This document shows, in pieces, positions 26,198 through 39,516 of a stretch of 64,000 nt of DNA (positions are counted from its first letter, which is position 1; every line of letters starts with the position of its first letter). A model generated the notes under the pieces. The model saw only the letters and a list, made by a program, of their open reading frames with translations. It was not told where the DNA came from and made no database searches. The DNA comes from Trochalopteron elliotii (taxonomy: Eukaryota; Chordata; Aves; Passeriformes; Leiothrichidae), in contig JANPWX010000172.1 of NCBI GenBank assembly GCA_024734555.1, positions 545,292 through 609,291 of the forward strand, written 5' to 3'. A program made the position numbers and the translations under genes.

Positions 26198-27953
26198 GAA
26201 AGATGGGCATGTTACACATAATAAGGACACCACACCCTGAACATGTTGTTTCTCTAACATTTACAGTAAACCCAAGGGACTGGAGAGTAAGCCAATGCCA
26301 ATTAATCTGCCATCATTTTTGTAGTAGCAGGATGAGATGGGAACGTCTGAAATCCTGGATCCAAGCAGTATTCACTACAGTTTACTCACTACAATCCAGC
26401 CTGCTGCTTTTCTCCTTGGAGAAGAGGGGGGATCTCTGCCTGGAGCAGTGAACCCTGCCCAGCCAGTCAAACCTTGTCACCTGCACGTGCACTGGATCAG
26501 CTCTCAGACCACACGGGAGGAAGGGAGGGAGAGGAAGGGATGGAAGTTCACAGCTTCCTGAACATATGCAACGCACTGCCCTGCCATGGCAATGTGTGCA
26601 TTTTTTCCAGTGAAAGTCAGTTACCTGAGTCAGCTAAACTGAGAAGCTATGACAAACCTTGCCTATGTTCAGGGTGCCTTGCTGACAATTCCTAATGAAG
26701 TCAGTAGTCTCGTTGGGGGGTTACCAGACACACCCACAATGAGGACTGTAGGGTGTCTCATTTCTGGGCATGGGCTGCCTGGGCCCACCCTACAACAACC
26801 AGCAAAGGGCAGAACAGGGGGAAGAAGCACACCATGATTTATTATTACCAGCACTAGCTGTAAGACAGCCCCCACCCAGAAATAAAGGGCACATGAGGAA
26901 TGACCTGGGCTTCTGCAGTCTCTCAGATGACATTTCTCTTTGCTGTCACCTCTAAAAGCATGTCCTAAAGGTCTAAAGGCATATCCTTGTCTGAGAGCAG
27001 TAATTGCTGTGTTATTCTGCTCAGGATGGGCATGAGCAAATTGCTTGAGCTCCTACTAAACTGAAGTCACTCATCTCCTAAATAGCAGCAATTGCTAAGT
27101 ACCATACTTTTCAAAAGGAGAAGAAAAGCTGAGTGCTGCTTTCCTTTCCATTTTTGGAACTGCACTGTAATCTGTGCAGCTACAGAGCTGCAGCTGACTC
27201 CACAGCACCCTTTGCAATGACCAGAGTAGCAGCAAAAATATACACTTAATTTTTTGAGTATCAGTCCCAACATTCCCCTACGTATCTGTAATCTTGTTTC
27301 CAAATCCTGAAACACATTAGAAATCTTTCCTGGTTTAAAATCTTCTTTGCTTGAACACCTAAAACTTTTAATTTTGTTTTGTGTATACAATTTAAAGATA
27401 TATAGAAATTCTCCCAGATGTCCATTGCTAGCGAGTCAGCTGAGAAACAATTTAATCTTGGAGAATTAGCCTGGCTAATTGCCCTCCTGGTTTCTGCACA
27501 CCTACTGATACAATTACACATCTAACTACACCAGATCAGACCCTCTACACTGCCGAACCGAACAGTACGAAACTCTGAAAAAACACTTCATCATTCTCTT
27601 TTCCTTCGTACAGTCTTATTTCAGTAGGAAAGAACTTGCAGATGAGCTGAAAAGTATTTCTTTTCTAAAGCACCCATCTTTTTTCTACTGTCCAGTGAGC
27701 AGAAAATGGAATAAATTGCATATACATAATCGCAAGAGACATGAGGACTAGGTGGGATTTTTGTTGTTTCTTGCAGTTATTATCCTCTGGACCTTTAGAT
27801 GGATATGCAATTAGAATAGAAATCTTTACTAGGAGAAAAAAATTAGGAGACATTGTCCTATAAGCAGAGCAGTCAAGTTTCACTGCATTTTCAATCTAGT
27901 TATTAACATCTGAATAAATGCTTTCAGAAGCATTAAACAGAATGCTGCTTTCT

Positions 27954-27983
27954 TCAAAAGTTACACAAAAGTGTAACTTTTGA
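27954..27983. repeat. Perfect stem-loop, 13-bp arms, 4-nt loop
   Basis: TCAAAAGTTACAC, loop AAAA, then the exact complement GTGTAACTTTTGA. It is AT-rich with no T-run after it, so it is not a terminator, and the arms are too short for a microRNA precursor. It lies 485 bp beyond the donor of the last recognised RAPGEF5 exon (28468). Confidence 0.75.
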
Positions 27984-28467
27984 TTGAAAACAAAATTTAA
28001 AAGAAAAAAGACACAAACCGATGAATTCTCTATCCAGATCGTTCTTTTTAATTCACACTGGAAAGTTTCAGCTAATATTTGCATCCAAATATACCCAGAG
28101 TGAAGTAATTTCAAAATAATTTAGAGTAAGTACTTTAAGCACTCATATGCCTTATACATTATTTAAATACAGGTAAAACCCAACAATTTGGTAAAAAGCA
28201 CCCTAAAATCATCTGCTATATCCTATGTGTATCAGATATTAATAACAGCATCTGACAGTTAATGACAACATAATAATTTAAGTGTGTTGACAATTATTGA
28301 CCTGAACGCACTTTAGAGAAATGTAAATGCCAGAGGAGAGCAGCTACAGCTCCATGACTAATGCGTGCCCTGGATTCTGACCATCAGCTTTGCTATTTCA
28401 GTTTTGTGACCTAAATCTCCCTCCCCTACCCGAAAGAAACAAAAAACCCAAATAAGAAATGTCTTAC

Positions 28468-28593
28468 TTGTTCTGCTTTCTCCAGTGCTTTTCTGTCCGC
28501 CTGCAAAAACTGGCAGTTCTCTCTCGCCAGCTTTTGGACCAGCTCAAGCCGTCCGATGTCATCTCTTCCCTGAAGCTTGCATAAAACTCCTGC
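28468..28593 (-). CDS. RAPGEF5: RAPGEF5 internal exon: remnant of cyclic-nucleotide-binding domain
   Basis: 126-bp exon of exactly 42 codons, phase 0 at both ends. The acceptor is CCCACCCTTAAG and the donor is CAA|GTAAGAC. The peptide starts AGVLCKLQGRDDIGRLELV and continues through QKLARENCQFLQADRKALEKAEQ. The first half matches EPAC2 [20 protein letters not shown], and RENCQFLQAD matches REDNCHFLRVD. Between them EPAC has the phosphate-binding cassette residues NDAPRAAS; here these are gone, replaced by QKLA. The domain should therefore not bind cAMP, in line with RAPGEF5 being cyclic-nucleotide-independent (family knowledge). The C-terminal lysine- and glutamate-rich end is helical. The next coding exon downstream, which leads into the REM domain, was not located in 1-28467. 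Confidence 0.94.
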
Positions 28594-31500
28594 CTTAAGG
28601 GTGGGAGAAAGAGCAAACAGATACTTAAATCCACAATCCCAGGACATGACACCGCCACAAATTTCAACCTTAAAAGAAATGCATCTGTTTTCTCATATTT
28701 GCGGTACTTCGGTGCCACTTGCTGAGCACAAACAAGTCACTGCTTCCCGGGAAACAACTGGAGAGGAACAGAGGCACATCTGAATCTCCAAATGCATCTA
28801 CTCTGGAGGGAAGAAGGCAGGGCTAACTAAATCAACCGCTCCTCTGAGTGCAACTATCAGATATGCTGTGTTTTATTTGTTCCTGTCAGCCTGTTTCCTG
28901 TTACATAAGAGAACAAGAGCAAGAGGTTAAAAACTCATGGGAAAGTTAGCCAGGAACAGCCCTGGAAAAAGAATGAAGTGCAACACAAGGCACTCCTAAA
29001 AATAACAGGCTACAACTCCCTCTGCTCCCACTCCAACCATTTTTCACATATGCAAGACTCAAGAGTTAAAAGACAGTTGTGCCACATTTATTCATTCTGT
29101 AAATAACAAATCTGTATCTTTTGATTTCATTCAGGGAAAGAAATGATATTGGCTTTAAAAGCTGTGTTAAAACTATTTTTTCCTAAATCTCACAGTTATT
29201 CAAGCTATACTGATAGTGTTTTGTCAAAATATTCAGCATTGGTTGTTTTCTAAAAATGGCAGATAGATACATATAAAAAGATGGATTCATGCTTGCACAC
29301 AGGAACAGTAGAGACTCATTGCAAAGTTATCTGATATGGGCTAAACTACCCCTTGCAAAGTCAGTGGCTGATATCACTGTCCATGATTTGGTTATGGATA
29401 TAGCCTCTGCAAACCGAGACCTGGGGCAATGACACCACGCAGCTTTTATTAGCCCAGATGTTTCCTGATGGGAACAGTAGATGCCTTGGGAGGGCCCATC
29501 ATGTGGCATAGCTATGATATGGCTATATGACTTCAAAGGCAATCTGCAAATAAACATTTTCCCCCCACTTCCTTCATCGTTTATCTTGAGTTTAAACGAA
29601 TCACTACCTACTCCAGAATTCACAACATATCTTGTGAGTCAGGCCCAAAAACTAGGGATGCCCTGACTTGCTAACCCTGCAGGGTCCAATCCTTTGGCCT
29701 TGAGCAATTACTGTCCATGACAGATGAAGGTGTGAGAGTGCCCACCCAAATCATCCTACAGTCTGCTGGTTTCTCCAAGGAAGGGAAAAGTGGGGGTTAA
29801 GATTTCTTCAGCTGAAGAAGAAAATAAATCCACTTCATGAATAAGTTCTTGAATGCTGATGGAAAAAAATAGGCTCCACGACCAAGTCCAGAGTCATCCT
29901 TACCCAACTCATCAAAAGAAATTTGTACATGCCTACATTCTTCCAGTCAGGGTGAAGACACATCCTCACAAGTCTGCATAAGACACTTCTGCTCTGATGA
30001 AGTAAAGGATTTCAGATACAGCCTGTGCCTTGCATGTCCTGTGCTCCCCCCTGAGCCCAGCTTCCTCACATAAGGAGCCTGCTCACTGGTTTAAAGGTCA
30101 GAAACCCACAGAGAAAATAAGGAATTGCATTGCCTAATCTCAAATTCCTTACATAGTCTACGAGTCTAGTGCCTTATCTTCTAAATCGAAGGCATTGGTT
30201 TATAAACCAGCTCTGACACACTCTTATCCCCTGCAGATCAGCAGTATGACTGATTTTATCAAATGTGGAAGAATATAGTGAGCTAGTTGTCCAGACTTGT
30301 TTAATCAATAGAGAAAAGAGGGTATTTAGGAAGAGATTCTTTTTTTTTAATGTACAGTAGACATTTAAAAATGGTCAGATCAATAGTTTCCTAATAGTCT
30401 CCTTTTTCTCCAGTAATTTACACAGGGAACCTAAGACTTGGGAGGCCTGATGTCTGCACTTCCAATGCTTTGAGTGCTTGGGGACATCAACTAAATCAAG
30501 CTTGCTTATTTCATGGCTGCAGGATGCTTCTAGCAGAGTATTACATCAGTGTAATGTAGGCTAAGGACAATTTCCAAGTGTTATTGTCTACTAGGACCTC
30601 GGGATGATAAAGATTTCTACTCTTTCTGGATCTGGGATCTTAGTGCTGTGGAGGCACTTTTTGCACCTTCTTGTTGTGCTGTCCTGGTTTAGGAATGGCA
30701 CTCCCCAGTTTAGTGCTCCCACCGAGACTAAATGAGGTGCCACTTGCTCCCTCCCCCACCTCCTTTGGGTATCTGGAGAGGAGAACTGGAGGCACAAAAG
30801 GTAAAGATCACAGGTTGAGACAAGAACAATTGACTGAAAACAGCAATGAAATAAGTAAACAAACAGTAACAGCAACAATAATAATGACATATAGGGTACA
30901 ACTAAGAAATGATTCACATGGAAACCCCTCAACAACATACAGCATCCAACAGATCCCTCCTCCACAATATCCCAGTCTGGAAGAGAATCCCTTCCCCCGT
31001 CCCCACCAACAATGTGAGGTGGTATAGAATAATCTCTGGGTTCTGGCTATTGCAAAAACTAACCCTGTCCTGGCTGGAACCAGGACATGTGTCCAGAGAA
31101 GGTAGTCCATGACCTACAAGCGGAAGAGATGGTTATGAGCCCCTGCTGAACAAGTATTTATTGATCTTCAGAGTGTGAAGAAAAGCCCAATGGTTAAAAC
31201 CACTTAGGTTATGAAGAGGAAGGGGGCTTCAGTTTTGGGACAAGGGTTGGCTTCAGTACGTTCAAGTGGGACAAACATCCAAGAGAAAGGGAAGGTTTTG
31301 CATGTTGGGTCTCGCTCTCTTTCACCACTTGCCCTCCTGTGTTCACACTGGGGTGTTGCTGCCTTCCACGTGGATGAGCACCCCAGAGGAGCAACTCCAA
31401 AGACAAGCCAATCAGCCCTTGCACAAATATGGTCTGTATTCAAACTGGCAATTTCACTGAAGAATCACATTGTCCTGTTTCAAATAACCACCAAGTACAA

Positions 31501-34146
31501 ATAGTACGTTTTAACATGTCCCCTCCTCCTGTCACAGTTCTTTAATTTAAAGAGTTGCAGAGAACATGAAAAAAATTTATTTAATTTGGTTTCCAGAGGA
31601 TAAAACATTTCTGAGAGGGCTAAGGTATTATTAAATTAATTGCATATGTTTGGCTCTGGGAGTAAAGAATGCACTTGAAACACAAAAGGTTAAACAAGCT
31701 TTTTCATAATTAAGAAAAAACTATGAATCCTTTATTTTTAGTTCTGGTTTCCTCACTTATGCTGACTTTCCACTACAAATCTTTCTGCTAAATACTTGTA
31801 AGAAAACATCCAGGTCAATTAAATAATTAATTGATCACAGCTTCTAAAACCTGGTTAGGAAAATGTTGACGGTCTCCAATTACTGGTCATTTTCACTTCT
31901 CAATACAAATTTAATTTTCAGGCAATACTTTGGAAGCTGTTAGACAAAAGGGCAAAGGCAAGTCACCCTACTTGCAAAGCACAATTTTGATTTTCATTTT
32001 GTACAGGCACACATCCTGCAAAACCCTCGTTAGTGCTAGACCTGTAATTCCTGTAGATCAAAACAGATACAATTACTAACATACGTGAAGGTGAAAATCA
32101 AAAGGTTGCATAGTTTAACTGGCTTTACCTTAATGAATGATAAAAGAATGTACCTTATAGTAAAGCTTTACTACCATTCATGGCTCAAAATTACTATCAT
32201 TAAGTGTGTTTATGCAATATTTGAAGTGAAATTTTAAAAAGTTTAATGGAAATGAAAGCAAATTAGTCACTTCTGAGGGTGGAAAAAGGAAGACATTGAC
32301 AACATACTTTCTGTTTCAGCATATCCATTGGAAAATATTCCCTTGGCAGAAGTCATAAATGAGCATCCTAGCAATGACACAGAGGTGAATTAACACATTC
32401 CTAGGAAGACAAGATTTTTATTTACATCATTTACATTGTTTACAGCATGTTCGCTTTTGAATATCCCCTTGGCAATTTTTTTCCACACTTCCATCAGTTT
32501 TGTTAACTAACTCAAGTGTAAGTCAAGCCTCTCTCCCACAGAGCAGTGTTTAGAGCAGGCACCACACCCTTCAATTCTATTAACAGGAGATTTGTGATGG
32601 TTTGGTTTTCTTTCACTGTTCCTCTCTCTCTTTTTGTAGCTGGTGAAAAAAACAGAATTATTACTGCTTTTACCTTTAATCAACCTGAAAACTTAAAACC
32701 ATGTGTCACTGCCTCAAAAGACAGGATCCCTTGCTTTGCTCCAGTCATATGCACAGTCCCACTAAAGTGAAAAAAAAACATTCACTCCTTTAAAACAAAC
32801 TGTGTTTGGCATTCACTGGATGTCATTTTTATGGTGCTAACAAACTGGAGCAACCACTGCTTTGATAACACTCCTGCTCTCCTCCCAGCAGAGCACATGA
32901 ACACTTTTGTTAACTGCTCATTTAATAATTGCATCATTTCAAATGTGTTTCATATTCTTTCAAATTTTAGAAGCTGGTTTACAGTCAATTAAAATCTGGG
33001 TGAATCAATACCCCAATAATAAATTTTTAACGGCTTTTATAATTATTCCAGGTAATCTTATTAGCTGGTTACTTAGGAGACTTGTGTGTACATTTTCTAT
33101 GTCATAAATGGGAACAAACATTTTCAAAAACTATAATTACAGCAACTAACTAAAACTGAGACTACATTAAATCCTTCCCCTCCCCCCTCCCCCCCAAAAA
33201 AATCCAACAAAAAAACAGAAAGCCAAATTTTTTGTGCAGTGAGGTCAGTGTTTCCCTCTAGGTCCTTTCTGTATCTCTGTAATGCACTCTTGGCTACATG
33301 GCTTGTACCCTCTCAGTTAGGCTTGCTCACAGGCATCAGCATAAATCCTGTCTTTCTTGCATACAACTTTTCAGTTTGGCAAGATGTTAGGGAGATAAAT
33401 CAGAGGCAGGAACTGCAAGCTGCATATAGGGGAAGGAGAAAAAGTGGCAACTGGTGGGAAACATAACATTTGCAAGAGAAACAGAGGAGAAAAAACTGGG
33501 AAAAATCAATTTTAAATTAAAAGCAATAATCAGTACCAGTACAATGAGCTATAGGGTTACACTTGCACAGCTTGAACACATGAATGGAACGATTGAATGA
33601 ATTGCAGATTAATAAAAAAGATTCACAGAATTAAAAAGGGTAAGCAATTCAAATAAAATATTCTAAAAGCCAGTTTCGTTTCTTCTGAGCAATATCCAGA
33701 AGTGTGCTTTGGTTGTAAATGAAGGCAGTTATGGAAAGAAAGACGAAAGTTGTTGCTTGCACTTGAGTGACTAATAAGTATCCCTATTTCATTGCATGTC
33801 TACTTACAGTGATTAAAATTCAATCAAAATGTCATATGCCCTTGCCTCCTAAAACACATCTCATTTTACTTTCACATCTGGTATATGCTATATGTATTAT
33901 CTAAAAGGAGCAGAAAGATAGCTGAAGAATGCTGTCCAATTGCAACATCATGGGATTAATTCCCAGAGCAATCATCAATCTTATTCTAAATAGTCACATA
34001 AGATGAGATCCAGCAGACTTTCTCCCTCCTACATGCTCCCTGCACAGAACATCGAGGAAAATCCATTTCCCAGAGCTATTGAAAGCAGTTCTTCAACTTG
34101 CAGATCTGAAAACATTCCCAAGACTCCATTCATCTTACACATGTAC
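28594..34146 (-). other. RAPGEF5: RAPGEF5 intron between acidic-spacer exon and cNBD-remnant exon
   Basis: 5,553 bp with GT-AG ends in the minus direction. It contains a solo LTR at 30680-31087 and a C-rich low-complexity tract near 33175-33196. The remainder is AT-rich sequence without recognisable genes or further exons. Confidence 0.85.
30680..31087 (-). mobile_element. Solo LTR of an ERVL-like avian endogenous retrovirus
   Basis: A 408-bp element bounded by TGTCCTGG at the left and CCAGGACA at the right, perfect 8-bp terminal inverted repeats with the TG...CA ends of an LTR. Read on the minus strand it begins TGTCCTGGTTCCAGCCAGGA and ends with a G-rich stretch and TAAACCAGGACA, the layout of bird ERVL LTRs. 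Flanking bases TGTGC and TGTGT look like a 5-bp target-site duplication with one change. No internal retroviral genes or second LTR are adjacent, so recombination has left a solo copy. It lies in sense with RAPGEF5. A TATA-like CCTATATG is present on the minus strand near 30893. The subfamily was not determined. Confidence 0.85.
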
Positions 34147-34223
34147 CTGTGCATCAGGGGTATCCTTGAGGTCTTCTTGTCCTCTTATTTCTTGACTGCT
34201 GTTTTCTTCATTTTGATGAATTG
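34147..34223 (-). CDS. RAPGEF5: RAPGEF5 internal exon: acidic spacer replacing cNBD beta barrel
   Basis: 77-bp exon. The acceptor is CTTATTTTAG and the donor is CAG|GTACATG. Its first two bases complete an Ala codon (G+CA), then 25 codons follow, beginning IHQNEENSSQEI and ending KDTPDAQ. The composition is polar and acidic (E, D, Q, N, S) with no hydrophobic core, so it is probably disordered. In EPAC proteins this position holds most of the cyclic-nucleotide-binding barrel; in RAPGEF5 it is a short spacer. I identify it mainly by phase, position and its pattern of an acidic N-terminal half ending in D-Q, since spacers of this kind diverge quickly. It is the only candidate I found in the 22-kb gap that keeps frame on both sides. 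Confidence 0.87.
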
Positions 34224-37200
34224 CTAAAATAAGAAAGAGGAATATATTGGAAGCAGGCAGGTTTAAATCACAAAAAGCAGCAAAGTGGCATGGCCCACTT
34301 TAGATTAAATAGGATGACCATTCAAGGAATGTTTCAACTTTAGCATTCTAGTTAACTCCTGGAGTGGTTTCAGACAGATCCTATAAGGTACACCTTATTG
34401 GGTTTGGAAAAATGCTAAATTCAGTACACTTAATTTTTCCCCAGGCAGTAAAATCCAGTATTAAATAGTTATAGTTATGCTACTGTTAGTCCTGATAAAA
34501 CAATGACATTTAAGGAAACTCCACATCATAACAAGATATCATGACTTGTAAGCAATAAAAAAAAAAAAAAGGTCTCCCTCTTCTTCCATTCTATTGCAGA
34601 AGATCAGGTCAGACTAAACAAAGTAAGCACGTTTATCCCTCACCTCAGACTTGGAAAATTCTTTGTAAGCAAAGAAATGTCAATCTTAACAAACATCACC
34701 ACTAGCCATGAAAGTCATCTCTAGAAATAAATGATTGCAGGAGATGTTTTATTGAAAGCTCTTTGCTGCTGGCACAGTAGAAGAAACCAGCAACCTCACC
34801 CAATTAACATGACTTAAATCACTTAAAACTAGCAAGTATTGGTAGACTTTAAGCTCTTGTATCAAACTTGTCATCCCTTGAAGGGTCAAAACCAGCTGTA
34901 GCAGTTTATTCAGCTAAAGAAACAAGGAACCTCTTATGAAAGAACACCTTAGACTTTGGTATTGCAAACAGCTTCATCTATAGGTAGTTTTATTATCTAT
35001 ACTCCAAGCTACCCTTTCAGTCAGCACAGCCACCTGCTGTGTTTTGGTGGGACATTGAGCCCTCAGACATTCTGACAGGTGACACATGGCAGGTTGGGAG
35101 AGTCACAACAAAACACATGCAAAGTGACTTTACCTTACACTGTACACATCAACTACACTCAAATATCTTTGATTTTGAGTACATATTGAGTGATTTCCTG
35201 GTTTAGCCACAGCATTTGTGATACCAGAAGTGTCCTTGAAGCAGCAGAATGTCACATCTATTTCCTGAAAAACGCCTCATGGCTTTGATGGATGGGTGAG
35301 AAGGCTGAGCTGGTGTGCTTCCTCCTGTCCACCTCCTCTCTCCTTCACCCCAGTGTACCTGAGCTGCTCATCAGGCTGCACCTGAACAGCCACACCCCAC
35401 AGCACAGTGTATTCAGACAAGGATCACCAGTCCTGTGTTGCCTTAAAACTGTGTCTGCAAGCTGAGGCAGCCCAGAATTTGATTGATGATCAAAGGGAGC
35501 AGGAAAAGGGCTGGCAGGCAGCAGTACAACCTTCCCCAGGCATCCTCACCTATGCTATCCTCATCCCTCAGCCTGAATCTTCAGACATAACCAGGTAACC
35601 ATGGCCAAGCTCATACACATAACATGAGCCATGAGGTGCAGCTTGGCGTGTCTGCAGGGTGCTCTGGGTCTGCTGCAGACAAAAAGCAGCCTACGTTTAG
35701 GCAGCATCTAGCAACTTAAAAGAGAAGTAACTTTGGGCTGTTCTTGACCTCTAAAATAAATTGTATGGATTTATTTTTTCTTATGGCAGGATTGCTGCTG
35801 ATATTGCTATGCCATTTGCCATATAGGATATAATTTTATTTCCTCCCCCACAGTTATGCTATCAAGAAAAACACCCCAAAGTAATAAAAATGTAATTATA
35901 AAAGGGAAAATAATTCATTCTGTCAATACAGTTTATTCCATTATGGGATCTTTTTAAATCCATTATCAAAGGAAAAAAGAGTTCTAACATAAGTCTTCAC
36001 CATGGGGTTTGCAGGCATCACTTTACCAGCAAACCTCTGAAATTCAAGGTGAATACTGAAAACATGGGGTCAGACTATAGCTGCAACAGACAGCATGTAT
36101 AATGGCCATTAGATCCCAGCATATTTAAAGCTAGGCAAAACCAAAACACTCTTGGGATATTGTGGCATATCTCTGCCTCAGCCTGGAAAAGGAAAAACAC
36201 AATGACCCAGTAAGGGGAGGGATGGCCTGAGCAGCCATGTGTGACCCCTGCTTTTCTAGTGCAGGGCAGATTTTCTAAAGGCAACTTTATCCAGCCAGGC
36301 TGGGGGCTCTCTTCCCATGTAACCCATCTCCCAGCCTTCCTCCTCAAGAGCTGCCTCATCCTCTTGCACAGTCCCACACACGCATGACCTTGTTCTACCC
36401 ACTGCCACTGTGGGAGACACAGAGCATTCAGGACACTGATTTGTTGACATCTATGGTACAACCTGCCTGAGACAGGAATGTTGCAATGCTGGAAGGCATT
36501 AACAAGTGCTAAAAATCAGTGGTTTGAGCAATTTCTCAAATTGTTAAGTCTGCATTAGCGGAACATTTCCCCAATTCTCCGTTCAATTTTGTGATTTCTT
36601 CTAAAATCAATTTGCTGTAGGCACTCATGGGCAAAATATCCCCCAAGACTCCAGCTATTAATCATGGCATTTAAAGGAGTGGCACCTTGCTAGTAACAAG
36701 ACCATGTGTCCAGGTTTAAGTGATTTACATTGATCCAGCCAGCTTTTCCACAGCCCTGAGCAGACAGGTGCTCCACAAACAGCTGTGCCAGGGGAAAAGG
36801 TCAGTGCCTGCCAAATGGCTTCTTGTCACAGGCCTCGATTACAAGTGTCCCCTTCCCTGCCCAGTGCCAGGGCAAACACGCCAGAGTATCTCCAAACAAA
36901 GTGAACAGGCAGATATTCAGGGAGCAGCACCTGGCTGGGCAGGCAGGTTAGAGAGTGGATGGTGTCTGGCCAGGGTGACAGTGACAAGCAGCAAACACCC
37001 AGAACTGAGGGCAGCAAGATCTCTTACCTGGCACAAAGGGAAACAGAAAGAGCGTCCACAATCCCCAATGAATACAGCTATCCTTGAGTGTAGAATGATT
37101 TTAACATGAGCAATTTTAAAGATGATAGGAAAATTGCCTCAGTTTAAGTGTACTCTAAGTGAACGGCTTAAAAAAACAAAGAAAGAAAAAGTTTTTTATC

Positions 37201-38871
37201 AGCAATTTCACAACTCAACTCTAAAAAACCCTGAATAAGTCTATCATCTAGACCCAGCTCTCCTTGGCTTCAATGTTGTTTAGACTGTGTAAGGAATGTA
37301 GAAAAGAAGCAGTAAATATTTTCTTAAAGGAACAAAAAAAACCAAACAGACCTCACACTGACGTTCTTGCAGCTCTCTTGGGAGAGAAGAAGCATTTCGC
37401 CTCTTTTTCATGAAATTTCCATTGCAAACTTGATTTTTTTGTCCTCCCTGCCTCTTATCCAAGCCCATAAGAACCAGTCACAACTGAACCATTTAACTAC
37501 ACCTAGAGAGCACCACTCAAGGAATCACACCATCTCATACTTTTTTCCCATCACACGAATACAGTCCCTTGAAGGCTGAAGTGGTCACACAGACAAGCAA
37601 AAACCCCTAATTATATTTTCTTGGTTTTGTAGGAAAAGGTTACTATGTGTTTTGTCTATAAAACAGAGAAAATCCACATATTTCTTGAAATATTCTGGTG
37701 TATTTAGAAAATTATGTTACCAGGGCCATCACATACATGTGAGAAATTGATTGCAGTATTTTTAGACACAGTATGCCTCCTAACCCCATAACAACTCATA
37801 GACGCTCTGGCCCAGGCACTGTTCTCATGGGTTATTGTACATGCAATACAAGTTCTGTCACAAAATATAAGAATTCAAGGATAATTACCTAGTTACTGTT
37901 AGCTGGCCATTTATTTTTTGATTAAAAAAATTGACATTGCAAATTCAACCATAGGAAAAGCAAGCGGAAGCTTAGGGTGGGGTGGGAAAGTATTTCCCAG
38001 GCAAATGCTGCTCCTGGAACTGTACATACAAAAAAAGTTGTGAACTTTGGAGCTGAGCCAAATGTTTCCTTCTCCACCACCATAAATCCAGCTTTGCTCC
38101 CTGATACAAATATCCCATCATGTTTTACAAAGCAGCTGTAACAGGGAAAGGCAAAGATAGTTTACCCTGATCTATATGTGTCTATTTTATGTTATGTTTG
38201 GGTTCAGGCTTGAGACCTGAGAGAGGAAAAAATACAAACAAATGTAGAGTGACCAATTCCCTTTCTACCTGCAGCATTTCTCCTTTGGAGGAAAAGTTGC
38301 CATGAATGAAAGAAAAAGATGTCAAATGAGCATTAGCTTGCTAATGTGCAGTTCAAATACGTCCATTTGCAAATTAGTCTAGGAAATTCAGAATTTTGAT
38401 GTTTTATGGTCACTTAAGGATCACAAGGGCCATCATCTGATCTGAGTTGCTTGTGCCCCCACAGAGCAGAACTGAGATTTTGTTAGTAGATTCCTCTGTA
38501 AACTTATGTTAGCACAGAGAACTCTTGTGGGGGAGAGGTTTGTCCTTTAGTAATTTCATTTCAAATAATTAGATCAGCAGAAAAAAAAAAATGAAGAAAT
38601 AAGAAACCAAAATAAATCCTTTTCCTGCTCCTACAGCAGAAAAAGCCATAACACGAGGGTGTGAAAGGAAAGGGAATGTAACCACTCTTCACACTGGAAC
38701 CAACCAACCAGCCAGGCTCCCCCTGCTTTTAGAGCCGTGCCACAAAGTTCAGTGTAGATTCAAGGCTTTGGAAGGGATTTGTCTTTCCAGCAGCAAGGAG
38801 CACTACACACATGCTAAAGGGTTCACCTTAGCTAGACAGGCTGGCATCCAGTGAGGGTAACAACAAACACC

Positions 38872-39107
38872 AGCAGCACTACAGACCTCCCCTTGCCCAT
38901 GGAAGAATCTGCCAAGGTTACCCAAAGAGCAGACACCTTCACCACACACTCTTCTTTATGCCACACACTTGAAGGTAAATTAATTACATTTGATGAGTAA
39001 GATTTTTAAAAGTCACCTAATATTACAAGCACATTATTTCATTTTAATGCTTAGTCTTGTTCAATATAGCAGGATTATTTGCCCAACTGAAAGTGGGAAG
39101 GACAGTT
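38872..39107 (+). repeat. Inverted duplication, left arm
   Basis: 236-bp arm starting AGCAGCACTACAGACC and ending GGAAGGACAGTT. It is the reverse complement of 39517-39752 with four mismatches and no gaps (98.3% identity). It has no similarity to CR1 or LTR sequence and no coding potential. No target-site duplication was seen at its outer edge. Confidence 0.97.
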
Positions 39108-39516
39108 TAAAAAAATCCACTCATAAGGCAACTCCTGGAACCCAGAGCGTTGTAATCTTCCCAGAGGCTTTGCTTTATTGTGCTTTCTTCCTTTTCTATA
39201 AATGAAATTTCTTCTTTCTACCCCTTCTGGCTGTAAAGATAACCTTTCAACACAAACCAAGGCACTAGCGTCATTCTGCCGCTGCAGCCAGCCAGACTGG
39301 AACAATAACACCAGGAGAGGTGTGAACTTCCTCCGTTTGGCTTAATAGGGTGTTAACTATGAAAGCTAATTATTTAAATGCTTAAGAAAGGACTGTCCTC
39401 ACAGTTAACCATTTTGCTGCTGAACTACAGGCAAGGATATCTACCCATCTGTAAGCAGCTGGCTCTGGGTGGCACCCACACGACCATTCCAGGACACCAG
39501 TTACTGGATTTTCTTT
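39108..39516. other. 409-bp spacer between inverted arms
   Basis: Unique sequence between the two arms. Just inside each arm a few bases remain similar (AAAATCC and CCTGGAA on both sides), which may be decayed extension of the arms. No reading frame, transposase or recognisable repeat is present. Confidence 0.8.

Larger units (their letters stand above)
10401..28467. other. Presumed RAPGEF5 intronic sequence right of the array, no supported coding exon
   Basis: AT-rich sequence with poly-A runs at 11892-11908, 24870-24887 and 26180-26197. I looked on the minus strand for the exon that should follow 28468, expected to encode a charged linker into the REM domain, and did not find it. A weak coding-like patch lies at 17402-17674, and CpG-containing, complex sequence at 18810-19330. 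Stretches 15360-15700 and 23900-24420 are strongly AT-rich. Nothing else identifiable was seen. Confidence 0.6.

Noticed and set aside
30591..31110. Overlapping open frames of 67-124 codons on both strands
   Set aside because: They lie across the solo LTR, which explains the sequence; LTRs are noncoding.
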